Assembly: GCA_948467735.1 (NCBI GenBank)
Contig: CAOKFN010000061.1
Span: 1 to 22,461, forward strand
DNA: 22,461 bases
Source of the DNA: an uncultured bacterium
GTDB taxonomy: Bacteria > Bacillota > Clostridia > Lachnospirales > Lachnospiraceae
Direction: 5' to 3'
Shown: positions 13,285 to 19,838 of the stretch, in pieces
How positions within the stretch are numbered: the first letter of the stretch is position 1
Layout: each line of letters opens with the position of its first letter
Program-made: the position numbers and the translations under genes
The notes under the pieces: generated by a model
Databases searched by the model: none
Told to the model about the DNA's origin: nothing
What the model saw: the letters and a program-made list of their open reading frames with translations, nothing else

Positions 13285-13347
13285 GGACAGTATAAGCCGG
13301 CAGGCAGGATGCTCGCCTGCAGGCTGGTAAGAAGGAGGAGAAAAACA

Positions 13348-13749
13348 ATGACAATGAGCGATCCTATTGCAGATATGCTGACAAGAATCCGCAATGCAAA
13401 TATGGCGAAACATGATACGGTTGATATACCTGCTTCCAAGATGAAGCTGTCCATTGCACAGATACTTCAGGAGGAGGGGTATATTGTCAAGTATGATATT
13501 ATTGATGACGGAAGGTTCAAAACCATCCGCATTACATTGAAATACGGCGCTGACAAGAAAGAGAAGATTATCTCCGGAATCAAGAGAATTTCCAAGCCCG
13601 GACTTCGCGTGTACGCGGGCAAGGATGAACTTCCCAAGGTGCTCGGCGGCCTTGGTATTGCCATCATTTCTACCAATCAGGGCGTTATCACCGACAAGAA
13701 GGCTCGCGAGATGCAGGTGGGCGGCGAAGTAATCGCCTTTGTGTGGTAA
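13348..13749 (+). CDS. rpsH: 30S ribosomal protein S8
   Basis: 133 residues beginning MTMSDPIADMLTRIRNANMAKH, with GLRVYAGKDELPKVLGGLGIAIISTNQGVITDKKAR, read in parts as the S8 C-terminal core (GGLGIAIISTNQGVITD). The ATG at 13348 has AAGGAGGAG about 8 nt upstream and gives the standard length. An in-frame ATG at 13309 would add 13 residues from the spacer with no ribosome-binding site. S8 is a primary 16S rRNA binder and, in E. coli, the repressor of the spc operon. Confidence 0.97.
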   Translation: MTMSDPIADMLTRIRNANMAKHDTVDIPASKMKLSIAQILQEEGYIVKYDIIDDGRFKTIRITLKYGADKKEKIISGIKRISKPGLRVYAGKDELPKVLGGLGIAIISTNQGVITDKKAREMQVGGEVIAFVW

Positions 13750-13825
13750 AAGCATGATTCAGAAACAGGAATGCGTGCCGTGAGAAGCATTTGAAATATA
13801 ACAATATATAACAGGAGGTACGGGC

Positions 13826-14368
13826 ATGTCACGAATAGGTAGAATGCCAATCGCAATTCCGGCAGGAGTGACTGTGGATATTGCAGAAAATAATAAAGTG
13901 ACCGTGAAAGGGCCTAAGGGTACTCTGGAGAGAGTGCTGCCCAGTGAAATGGAAATCAAGTTAGAAGGCGCTGTGGTGCATGTGAGCAGGCCTAATGATC
14001 TGAAAAAGATGAAATCTCTTCACGGCCTTACCAGAACGCTGATTCACAATATGGTAGTGGGCGTTACGGAAGGGTTCGAGAAGAAGCTGGAGGTAAACGG
14101 CGTCGGTTACAGAGCCGGCAAGGCCGGTAAGAAACTGACTTTGAATCTTGGATATTCTCATCCTGTTGAAATGGAAGACCCGGAGGGCATTGAGACAGTT
14201 GTGGAAGGACAAAACCTGATTATCGTTAAAGGCATTGATAAAGAAAAGGTTGGCCAGTTCGCAGCTGAAATCAGAGACAAGAGAAGACCTGAGCCTTATA
14301 AGGGCAAGGGTATCAAGTATGCCGATGAGACAATCAGGCGTAAAGTTGGTAAGACTGGTAAGAAATAA
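13826..14368 (+). CDS. rplF: 50S ribosomal protein L6
   Basis: 180 residues, starting MSRIGRMPIAIPAGVTVDI and containing VTVKGPKGTLERVLP, VNGVGYRAGKAGKKLTLNLGYSHPV (read as NGVGYRAGKAGKKLTLNLGY) and the C-terminal RRPEPYKGKGIKYADE. These are the two repeated domains of L6 near the GTPase-associated centre. ACAGGAGGT lies about 8 nt upstream. Confidence 0.98.
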   Translation: MSRIGRMPIAIPAGVTVDIAENNKVTVKGPKGTLERVLPSEMEIKLEGAVVHVSRPNDLKKMKSLHGLTRTLIHNMVVGVTEGFEKKLEVNGVGYRAGKAGKKLTLNLGYSHPVEMEDPEGIETVVEGQNLIIVKGIDKEKVGQFAAEIRDKRRPEPYKGKGIKYADETIRRKVGKTGKK

Positions 14369-14388
14369 TAGATAAGGAGAGTATGAAG

Positions 14389-14757
14389 ATGGTTAAGAAG
14401 GTATCAAGAAAAGAAGTTCGTGTTAAAAAACACATGAGAATCCGTAACCGCTTCAGCGGTACTGCCGAAAGACCCCGTCTCGCAGTATTCAGAAGCAATA
14501 ATCATATGTATGCTCAAATTATCGACGATACGGTTGGGCATACATTAGCAGCCGCTTCCACTGTTGAGAAAGAGATCAAAGCAGAACTTAAAAAGACAAA
14601 CAATGTTGAAGCGGCAGCATATCTTGGAACTGTCATCGGCAAGAGGGCAGTTGAAAAGGGTATCAAGCAGGTTGTTTTCGATAGAGGCGGCTTTATATAT
14701 CATGGTAAGATTGCGGCATTAGCTGACGCAGCCAGAGAAGCTGGCTTGGAATTCTAG
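14389..14757 (+). CDS. rplR: 50S ribosomal protein L18
   Basis: 122 residues from the ATG at 14389. The earlier ATG at 14383 is only 3 nt from AAGGAG (14374-14379), whereas 14389 is 9 nt away and gives the usual length, so the second is preferred though the first cannot be excluded. Motifs are KHMRIRNRFSGTAERPRLAVFRSNNHMYAQIIDD, the 5S rRNA-binding face, and a C-terminal VVFDRGGFIYHGKIAALADAAREAGLEF-type ending (VFDRGGFIYHGKIAALADAA). Confidence 0.95.
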   Translation: MVKKVSRKEVRVKKHMRIRNRFSGTAERPRLAVFRSNNHMYAQIIDDTVGHTLAAASTVEKEIKAELKKTNNVEAAAYLGTVIGKRAVEKGIKQVVFDRGGFIYHGKIAALADAAREAGLEF

Positions 14758-14780
14758 GAAAGGAAGAGGAATACACAACC

Positions 14781-15290
14781 ATGAAACAGACAATCATAGA
14801 TGCAAGCCAGTTCGAATTGACCGACAAGGTTGTTACCATTAAGCGTGTTACCAAGACCGTTAAGGGCGGACGTAATATGCGTTTTACCGCATTGGTAGTG
14901 GTTGGCGACGGCAATGGCCATGTGGGTGCGGGACTTGGCAAGGCCGTAGAAATTCCCGAGGCAATCCGTAAGGGAAAAGAAGACGCAATGAAACATCTTG
15001 TTGAAGTTGCGCTGGATGAGAATAATTCCATTACGCATGATTTCGTCGGCAAGTTCGGCGCCGCAAATGTTCTGCTCAAAAAGGCTCCCGAAGGTACAGG
15101 TATCATCGCAGGCGGTCCTGCGCGTGTGGTCTGTGAGCTTGCAGGCATCAAAAATATCCGTACAAAATCTCTTGGCTCAAACAATAAGCAGAATGTTGTT
15201 CTTGCGACAATCACTGGTTTAAGCCAGCTGAAGTCTCCTGAAGAAGTTGCTAAGAGCCGTGGCAAGTCTGTGGAAGAAATACTGGCTTAA
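14781..15290 (+). CDS. rpsE: 30S ribosomal protein S5
   Basis: 169 residues. Visible are the N-terminal VVTIKRVTKTVKGGRNMRFTALVVVGDG, the double-stranded RNA-binding region (GHVGAGLGKAVEIPEAIRKG), and PEGTGIIAGGPARVVCELAGI. The KGGRNMRF loop is the site affected in spectinomycin resistance and ribosomal ambiguity mutants; it looks wild-type. GGAAAGGAAGAGG precedes the ATG. Confidence 0.98.
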   Translation: MKQTIIDASQFELTDKVVTIKRVTKTVKGGRNMRFTALVVVGDGNGHVGAGLGKAVEIPEAIRKGKEDAMKHLVEVALDENNSITHDFVGKFGAANVLLKKAPEGTGIIAGGPARVVCELAGIKNIRTKSLGSNNKQNVVLATITGLSQLKSPEEVAKSRGKSVEEILA

Positions 15291-15303
15291 TATCAAGAGC
15301 TTC

Positions 15304-15336
15304 CGGACAAATCTATACACACGATCGGACAAATCT
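15304..15336 (+). repeat. Two 11-bp direct repeats after rpsE
   Basis: CGGACAAATCT occurs exactly at 15304-15314 and 15326-15336, a 22-bp period or two helical turns. It is followed by a hairpin (TCACGA/TCGTGA, 15346-15351 with 15362-15367, extended by CCCG/CGGG). Confidence 0.55.
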
Positions 15337-15377
15337 GCCGCCCGTTCACGATGCTTTCCGCTCGTGAGCCGGGGGAC

Positions 15378-15407
15378 TTGACGGATGTCAGCGACTGCGA
15401 GTATTAG
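15378..15407 (+). promoter_or_regulatory. Possible internal promoter in the rpsE-rpmD spacer
   Basis: TTGACG (15378-15383), an 18-bp spacer and TATTAG (15402-15407). The -35 is strong and the -10 moderate. It would let rpmD, rplO and secY be made separately from the upstream genes. Confidence 0.35.
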
Positions 15408-15459
15408 ATATGGAACGGGAAGAACCGGATTTTTTTCACATGGATAAGAAGGAGAATAA

Positions 15460-15511
15460 GTTTGAAAGAAAGGCGCTTTCAAACGTTGATTGGATGTCCG
15501 CTGAAGCGGAC
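15460..15511 (+). promoter_or_regulatory. Two hairpins directly in front of rpmD
   Basis: GTTTGAAAG (15460-15468) pairs perfectly with CTTTCAAAC (15476-15484), and GTCCGC (15496-15501) pairs with GCGGAC (15506-15511) across a TGAA tetraloop. The second hairpin ends one base before the rpmD Shine-Dalgarno AGGAGG (15512-15517). A second Shine-Dalgarno (AAGGAG, about 15449-15454) precedes a TTG at 15462 that is in frame with rpmD. Confidence 0.6.
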
Positions 15512-15524
15512 AGGAGGTATAGTG

Positions 15525-15710
15525 ATGGAAGAGAAGAAATTAAAGATTACTTTGGTAAGGTCCACAATTGGCGCCGTACCGAAGAATAAGGCAATCGTTG
15601 AATCTATGGGACTCCGTAAAATAGGCAGGTCCGTAATACTTCCTGACAATGATGCGACAAGGGGACAGATTCGCAAGGTTAGCCATTTATTGAAAGTTGA
15701 AGAAGCATAA
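15525..15710 (+). CDS. rpmD: 50S ribosomal protein L30
   Basis: 61 residues from the ATG at 15525: MEEKKLKITLVRSTIGAVPK, then GLRKIGRSVILPDNDATRGQIRKVSHL. Normal L30 is ~58-61 residues. AGGAGGT lies 6 nt upstream. The frame is open back to a TTG at 15462 with its own Shine-Dalgarno, which would add 21 residues (MKERRFQTLIGCPLKRTGGIV). That extension has no counterpart in L30, so I treat it as a possible leader or alternative start rather than the real N-terminus. Confidence 0.95.
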   Translation: MEEKKLKITLVRSTIGAVPKNKAIVESMGLRKIGRSVILPDNDATRGQIRKVSHLLKVEEA

Positions 15711-15731
15711 TCGGATAAGGAGGTGTTAAAA

Positions 15732-16169
15732 ATGGAATTATCCAATTTGAGGCCTGCAGAGGGTTCCAAGCATAACGATTTCAGGAAAGGCCGCGGACAT
15801 GGATCAGGAAACGGCAAGACCGCAGGAAAAGGCCATAAGGGACAGAAGGCGCGTTCCGGCGCCCCCAGACCCGGCTTTGAAGGCGGACAGATGCCCTTAT
15901 ACAGACGTATTCCCAAGAGAGGATTTAAAAATAGAAATTCAAAGGATATCGTTGCCATCAATGTGTACGAACTGGAGCGTTTTGAGGACGGAGCAGTGGT
16001 GGACGTAAATGCACTGATAGAAGCCGGCGTTATCAAGAATCCCAGAGATGGTGTAAAGATACTTGGAAATGGAGAACTTACCAAAAAGCTCAACGTCAAG
16101 GTAGACGCCTATAGTGCATCTGCAAAGGAAAAGATTGAGGCGCTTGGTGGAACAGCAGAGGTGATGTAA
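15732..16169 (+). CDS. rplO: 50S ribosomal protein L15
   Basis: 145 residues from the ATG at 15732: MELSNLRPAEGSKHNDFRKGRGHGSGNGKTAGKGHKGQ-type start (visible as LRPAEGSKHNDFRKGRGHGS), then ARSGAPRPGFEGGQMPLYRRIPKRGF. The glycine/lysine-rich N-terminal tail threads into 23S rRNA. A GTG three codons earlier lies inside the Shine-Dalgarno AAGGAGGT and is not used. The last base of the stop is shared with the secY ATG. Confidence 0.97.
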   Translation: MELSNLRPAEGSKHNDFRKGRGHGSGNGKTAGKGHKGQKARSGAPRPGFEGGQMPLYRRIPKRGFKNRNSKDIVAINVYELERFEDGAVVDVNALIEAGVIKNPRDGVKILGNGELTKKLNVKVDAYSASAKEKIEALGGTAEVM

Positions 16170-17482
16170 TGCTTACAACACTGAAAAACGCATTTAAAAT
16201 TAAAGAGCTCAGAGACAAGATTTTATTTACCTTTGCCATGTTAGTTGTGATTCGTATCGGATCACAACTGCCTGTGCCGGGTGTGAACGGCGAGTATTTC
16301 AGGAGCTGGTTTGCCGGTCAGACGAACGGTGCTTTCAGCTTTTTGGATGCGATTACCGGTGGTTCCTTCATTAATATGTCTATATTGGCGTTAAATATTA
16401 ACCCATATATTACATCTTCCATTATCATGCAGCTGCTCACCATAGCCATTCCGAAATTGGAAGAAATGCAGCGGGATGGGGAAGACGGAAGAAAGAAAAT
16501 TACCAACATTACAAGATATGTGACGGTGGGGCTGGCGCTGATTCAGTCCACGGCGATGGCCATTGGCTTCGGCAGGCAGGGATATCTGATTGAATATAAT
16601 GCGTTGAATGTGGTCTGCGCCATTGCCACGCTTACGGCGGGCAGTGCGTTCCTTATGTGGGTGGGCGAGCGGATTACGGAAAAGGGAATCGGAAACGGTA
16701 TTTCCATTGTTCTGGTAATTAATATTATTTCCCGTCTTCCCGAGGACTTGAATAACCTGTTCCAACAGTTTGTATTCGGCAAAGCGCCTGCCACGGCGGT
16801 TCTCGCCGCAGTGGTTATCATTGCGATCATTGTGGCCATGGTGGTGATGGTCATCATCCTGAACGACGGCGTCCGTCGGATTCCCGTGCAGTATGCGAAT
16901 AAGGTTCAGGGCAGGAAAATGGTGGGAGGACAAACCTCCAATATACCCTTGAAGGTCAATACCGCAGGAGTTATTCCCGTTATTTTTGCCCAGTCTCTGC
17001 TTCAGCTTCCGGGTATGATTTCCGCTTTCGCCGGATATTCGGGAACGGGCGTCTGGAGTGAGATCCTTAAATATCTGAGCTCCAGCTATTGGTGCAATCC
17101 AAGCCAGCTGAAATATTCCGTAGGGCTGCTGGTATATATTGTGTTAATCATTTTATTTGCATATTTTTATACCTCTATTACCTTTAACCCGCTGATGATT
17201 GCCGATAATATGAAAAAGCAGGGCGGATTTATTCCGGGAATCAGACCCGGCAAGCCTACCAGCGATTATTTGAACAATGTATTGAATTATATTGTATTTA
17301 TCGGGGCCGTGGGCCTGACGGTTATTGCGGTTCTGCCCTATTTCTTCAGCGGCGTATTCAAGGCAAGCGTGTCTTTTGGCGGTACAAGCCTTATCATTAT
17401 CGTCAGCGTTGTGCTTGAAACCATGAAGCAGATGGAATCCATGATGCTGGTTCGCAATTATAAGGGATTTTTGGAGAAATAG
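16169..17482 (+). CDS. secY: Protein translocase subunit SecY
   Basis: 437 residues, the usual length, with the hydrophobic profile of ten membrane segments. SecY forms the protein-conducting channel with SecE and SecG. Characteristic segments are IRIGSQLPVPGVNGEYF after the first helix, LNINPYITSSIIMQLLTIAIP, and SNIPLKVNTAGVIPVIFAQSLL. The C-terminal SIIIVSVVLETMKQMESMM-like segment (here SLIIIVSVVLETMKQMESMM) is also typical. Its start overlaps the rplO stop by one base, so translation is coupled to the ribosomal genes. It is the last gene of the operon here: an intrinsic terminator follows after about 25 bp. adk, map and infA, which commonly follow secY, are not present. Confidence 0.98.
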   Translation: MLTTLKNAFKIKELRDKILFTFAMLVVIRIGSQLPVPGVNGEYFRSWFAGQTNGAFSFLDAITGGSFINMSILALNINPYITSSIIMQLLTIAIPKLEEMQRDGEDGRKKITNITRYVTVGLALIQSTAMAIGFGRQGYLIEYNALNVVCAIATLTAGSAFLMWVGERITEKGIGNGISIVLVINIISRLPEDLNNLFQQFVFGKAPATAVLAAVVIIAIIVAMVVMVIILNDGVRRIPVQYANKVQGRKMVGGQTSNIPLKVNTAGVIPVIFAQSLLQLPGMISAFAGYSGTGVWSEILKYLSSSYWCNPSQLKYSVGLLVYIVLIILFAYFYTSITFNPLMIADNMKKQGGFIPGIRPGKPTSDYLNNVLNYIVFIGAVGLTVIAVLPYFFSGVFKASVSFGGTSLIIIVSVVLETMKQMESMMLVRNYKGFLEK

Positions 17483-17506
17483 AATTACAAATAGCTTTGA
17501 TTAAGA

Positions 17507-17539
17507 AGATACCATACGTTATTGTGTGGTATCTTTTTT
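17507..17539 (+). terminator. Intrinsic terminator after secY
   Basis: AGATACCA (17507-17514) pairs with TGGTATCT (17527-17534), extended inward by TAC/GTG with a G-U pair, and is followed by a run of T to 17539. This is a textbook Rho-independent terminator that ends the S10-spc-secY transcript. Confidence 0.92.
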
Positions 17540-17579
17540 GCTTTGCGCAGACTTTTAACAGGGTTAAGATAAAAACTGC

Positions 17580-17608
17580 TTGCATTTTTCTGAAAATGCG
17601 TGTAATAT
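17580..17608 (+). promoter_or_regulatory. Purine operon promoter overlapped by a palindrome
   Basis: TTGCAT (17580-17585), a 17-bp spacer and TAATAT (17603-17608). Transcription would begin near 17615, right at the 5' edge of the riboswitch aptamer. An inverted repeat GCATTTT-TCTG-AAAATGC (17582-17599) covers the -35 and most of the spacer, so it could be a repressor site. Confidence 0.75.
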
Positions 17609-17616
17609 AAAAGCAT

Positions 17617-17692
17617 AGGAGCTGCATAACTGACGGAAGCAGGAGCACCTGCGGGGAGTGCAGCCAAAATGAAAAGCCGACCGTCTGGGTGC
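17617..17692 (+). ncRNA. ZTP (pfl) riboswitch
   Basis: The conserved parts of the ZTP/ZMP aptamer appear in order. P1 is GCTGCA/TGCAGC (17621-17626 with 17659-17664). ACTGACGGAAG at 17630-17640 stands where the consensus has ACUGGCG. P2 is CAGG/CCTG (17640-17643 with 17648-17651), followed by the conserved GGGGAG (17653-17658). The downstream element GCCGACCGTCTGGGT (17676-17690) stands where the consensus has GCCGACCGCCUGGGC. The pseudoknot partners covary: consensus GGCG with CGCC is here GACG (17632-17635) with CGTC (17682-17685). ZTP riboswitches sense AICAR phosphates that build up when 10-formyl-tetrahydrofolate is short and usually switch genes on. The two genes downstream are the enzymes that consume AICAR (ZMP) and its product. 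The expression platform is not clear; a weak alternative helix could form between 17672-17679 and 17718-17724. Confidence 0.88.
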
Positions 17693-17744
17693 CGTTAATT
17701 TGTGGTGTCAGGATAGCCGGTTTTGTTTGTATGTAAATCAATCC

Positions 17745-17854
17745 AGCGCCGTGAACACATACGGACGGCTTAAGCCGCGTAATCGGTGAAAACCGAACAA
17801 GCGGCAGAACCGTTCAGGCGCAGCTGGACTAGGCGAAATCTAGTCTCAAGACGG
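17745..17854 (+). ncRNA. Unassigned structured RNA domain between the riboswitch and the IMP cyclohydrolase gene
   Basis: A compact fold is visible. GCCGC/GCGGC (17774-17778 with 17801-17805) encloses a symmetric GTAA/ACAA internal loop and a TCGGT/ACCGA helix capped by GAAA (17783-17796). CCGTT/GACGG (17810-17814 with 17850-17854) encloses GACTAG/CTAGTC (17827-17832 with 17840-17845). The palindrome CGGCTTAAGCCG (17766-17777) offers an alternative pairing that would break the first helix. The Shine-Dalgarno (AGGAGG, ~17863) is just downstream and unpaired. It could be a processing element, part of the switch platform or a second aptamer; I do not recognise the class. Confidence 0.45.
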
Positions 17855-17874
17855 AACTTAACAGGAGGAAAATC

Positions 17875-18582
17875 ATGAAGCAGTTAGCTCAGGAATTGAA
17901 AAACAATGCCTACCCCGGCAGAGGAATTGTCATAGGACGTTCCGCCGACGGGAAGAAGGCCGTAACGGCGTATTTTATTATGGGAAGAAGCGGAAACAGC
18001 CGTAACCGCATCTTTGTTGCCGAGGGGGAGGGCATCCGCACCAAGGCGTTTGATCCTTCCAAGCTGGAAGATCCCAGTCTGGTGATTTATGCGGCGGTGA
18101 GAGTATTGGGCGGAGACACCATTGTTACCAATGGCGATCAGACGGACACGATTTATGAAGGATTCACAAAAGGGCTGACTTTTGAACAAGCGTTAAGGAG
18201 CCGGGAATTTGAGCCGGATGCGCCCAATTATACCCCCAGAATATCGGGCATGCTGCACATGGAAAACGGCGGATTTAATTATGCCATGTCCATATTAAAG
18301 AGCGATCACGGCAGTCCGGAGTGCTGTAACAGATATACATTTTCCTATGATAATCCGGCTTCGGGCGAGGGACGTTTCCTCCATACATACATGGGAGACG
18401 GCAATCCCCTGCCCAGCTTTGAGGGAGAGCCAAAGCTGGTGGAGATTCAGGGGGATATTGACAGCTTTGCCAATATGCTGTGGGAAAATTTGAATCAGGA
18501 AAATAAGGTTTCCCTGTTTGTCAGATTTATTGACATTGCCGACGGGCAGTATGAGACGCGGATTATAAACAAGAACCAATAA
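17875..18582 (+). CDS. purO: IMP cyclohydrolase (PurO-type)
   Basis: 235 residues. It resembles the PurO / IMP_cyclohyd family, a fold unrelated to the cyclohydrolase half of bifunctional PurH. It would close the ring of FAICAR to give IMP, the final step of de novo purine synthesis, in the cytoplasm. Supporting features are the N-terminal NNAYPGRGIVIGRSADGKKAVTAYFIMGRSGNSRNR region (key part YPGRGIVIG...FIMGRSGNSRNR) and TNGDQTDTI. The middle has DAPNYTPRISGM and the C-terminus a GDGNPLPSFEGEP loop. ACAGGAGG precedes the ATG. It sits behind the ZTP riboswitch and 19 bp ahead of the AICAR transformylase gene, which supports the assignment. The symbol comes from the archaeal family name. Confidence 0.88.
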   Translation: MKQLAQELKNNAYPGRGIVIGRSADGKKAVTAYFIMGRSGNSRNRIFVAEGEGIRTKAFDPSKLEDPSLVIYAAVRVLGGDTIVTNGDQTDTIYEGFTKGLTFEQALRSREFEPDAPNYTPRISGMLHMENGGFNYAMSILKSDHGSPECCNRYTFSYDNPASGEGRFLHTYMGDGNPLPSFEGEPKLVEIQGDIDSFANMLWENLNQENKVSLFVRFIDIADGQYETRIINKNQ

Positions 18583-18601
18583 AGGAAAGAGGAGAAAGCA
18601 C

Positions 18602-19780
18602 ATGAAAGAAATCGAATTGAAATACGGATGCAACCCCAATCAAAAGCCCTCTCGGATTTATATGGAAAACGGGGGAGAACTTCCGGTTACGGTATTAAAC
18701 GGCAGACCGGGATATATCAATTTCTTGGACGCCTTCAACGGCTGGCAGCTGGTGAAGGAATTGAAGGGAGCATCGGGTCTTCCCGCGGCGGCATCCTTTA
18801 AGCATGTGTCCCCGGCGGGCGCGGCAGTGGGACTTCCATTGGACGAGACGCTGGCAAAGATATATTGGGTGGACGATTTGGGAGAACTTTCTCCCTTGGC
18901 CTGCGCTTATGCAAGGGCCAGAGGGGCGGACAGAATGTCCTCCTTTGGTGATTTTGTTGCGTTGTCCGATGTGTGCGATGAGGATACGGCAAGGCTGATT
19001 AAAAGAGAGGTTTCCGACGGATGCATTGCGCCCGGATATACGGAAGGAGCCCTTGCCCTGTTAAAAGCCAAGAAAAACGGTAATTACAATGTGATTCAAA
19101 TTGATGCTTCCTATGTGCCGGAGCCTTTGGAGAGGAAACAGGTCTACGGCATTACCTTTGAGCAGGGCAGAAACGAGCTGGATGTGAACGGCGGTCTTCT
19201 TTCCAACGTGGTTACGGCCAATAAGGAAATTTCCGACGCGGCGCTTTTGGATATGAAAATAGCGCTGATTACCTTGAAGTATACACAGTCCAATTCTGTC
19301 TGCTATGTAAAAGGCGGTCAGGCCATCGGCATCGGCGCCGGCCAGCAGTCCCGCATTCACTGCACCCGTCTGGCGGGCACCAAGGCGGACAACTGGTTCC
19401 TTCGCCAGTCCCCGCAGGTCATGGGGCTGAAATTCGTGGACAAGCTTAGCCGTGCGGACAGGGACAACGCCATTGACGTCTACATGGGCGAAGAGTATAT
19501 GGATGTGCTGGCAGACGGGGCGTGGGAGCATATTTTCAAGGAAAAGCCGCCCGTATTTACCCGGGAGGAAAAAAGGACGCTGTTGGACGGAATGCAGGAC
19601 GTCACGCTGGGATCCGATGCGTTTTTCCCTTTTTCCGACAATATTGAGAGAGCGCATAAAAGCGGCGTAAAATACATTGCCCAGCCCGGCGGCTCCGTTC
19701 GGGACGACGCCGTAATCGAGTGCTGCGACAAGTATAATATGGTGATGGCTTTTACGGGCATCCGGCTGTTCCATCATTAA
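18602..19780 (+). CDS. purH: AICAR transformylase, stand-alone (C-terminal half of PurH)
   Basis: 392 residues. It transfers a formyl group from 10-formyl-tetrahydrofolate to AICAR, making FAICAR for the IMP cyclohydrolase encoded just upstream. The catalytic Lys-His pair is in AASFKHVSPAGAAVG (Lys67, His68), the same motif as in bifunctional PurH/ATIC. Other family marks are RGADRMSSFGDFVALSD, LKYTQSNSVCYVKGGQAIGIGAGQQSR and DAFFPFSDNIERAHKSGVKYIAQPGGSVRDD (key part AFFPFSDNIERA...IAQPGGS). The N-terminal MGS-like cyclohydrolase domain is missing, so this is a natural single-function enzyme rather than a broken gene. AAAGAGGAG precedes the ATG. It shares the ZTP-controlled transcript. Confidence 0.94.
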   Translation: MKEIELKYGCNPNQKPSRIYMENGGELPVTVLNGRPGYINFLDAFNGWQLVKELKGASGLPAAASFKHVSPAGAAVGLPLDETLAKIYWVDDLGELSPLACAYARARGADRMSSFGDFVALSDVCDEDTARLIKREVSDGCIAPGYTEGALALLKAKKNGNYNVIQIDASYVPEPLERKQVYGITFEQGRNELDVNGGLLSNVVTANKEISDAALLDMKIALITLKYTQSNSVCYVKGGQAIGIGAGQQSRIHCTRLAGTKADNWFLRQSPQVMGLKFVDKLSRADRDNAIDVYMGEEYMDVLADGAWEHIFKEKPPVFTREEKRTLLDGMQDVTLGSDAFFPFSDNIERAHKSGVKYIAQPGGSVRDDAVIECCDKYNMVMAFTGIRLFHH

Positions 19781-19811
19781 AGCGGAATCGTTTCGCGGTA
19801 ATTGATACCGA

Positions 19812-19838
19812 ACCCCGCTGTCTGCGGCGGGGTATTTT
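19812..19838. terminator. Intrinsic terminator of the purine operon, probably shared
   Basis: ACCCCGC (19812-19818) pairs with GCGGGGT (19827-19833), followed by ATTTT. It lies 31 bp after the transformylase stop. The opposing lipoprotein gene ends at 19837, so the same stem could also end its transcript, though the minus strand lacks a clear T-run. Confidence 0.8.

Noticed and set aside
13309..13347. Upstream in-frame start for rpsH
   Set aside because: The extra 13 codons are spacer sequence that includes the Shine-Dalgarno of the true start at 13348.
17403..17741. Minus-strand 112-residue frame over the secY end, terminator and ZTP riboswitch
   Set aside because: It runs through a terminator and a conserved riboswitch on the other strand and has no ribosome-binding site.
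17660..17874. Cobalamin, THF or glnA-type riboswitch in the purine leader
   Set aside because: GGTGAAAACCG near 17785 and CGTTCA near 17811 recall fragments of such RNAs, but the rest of their conserved cores is missing.
19061..19777. 238-residue minus-strand frame opposite the AICAR transformylase
   Set aside because: It is a shadow of a strongly conserved enzyme on the plus strand; no ribosome-binding site or recognisable domain.
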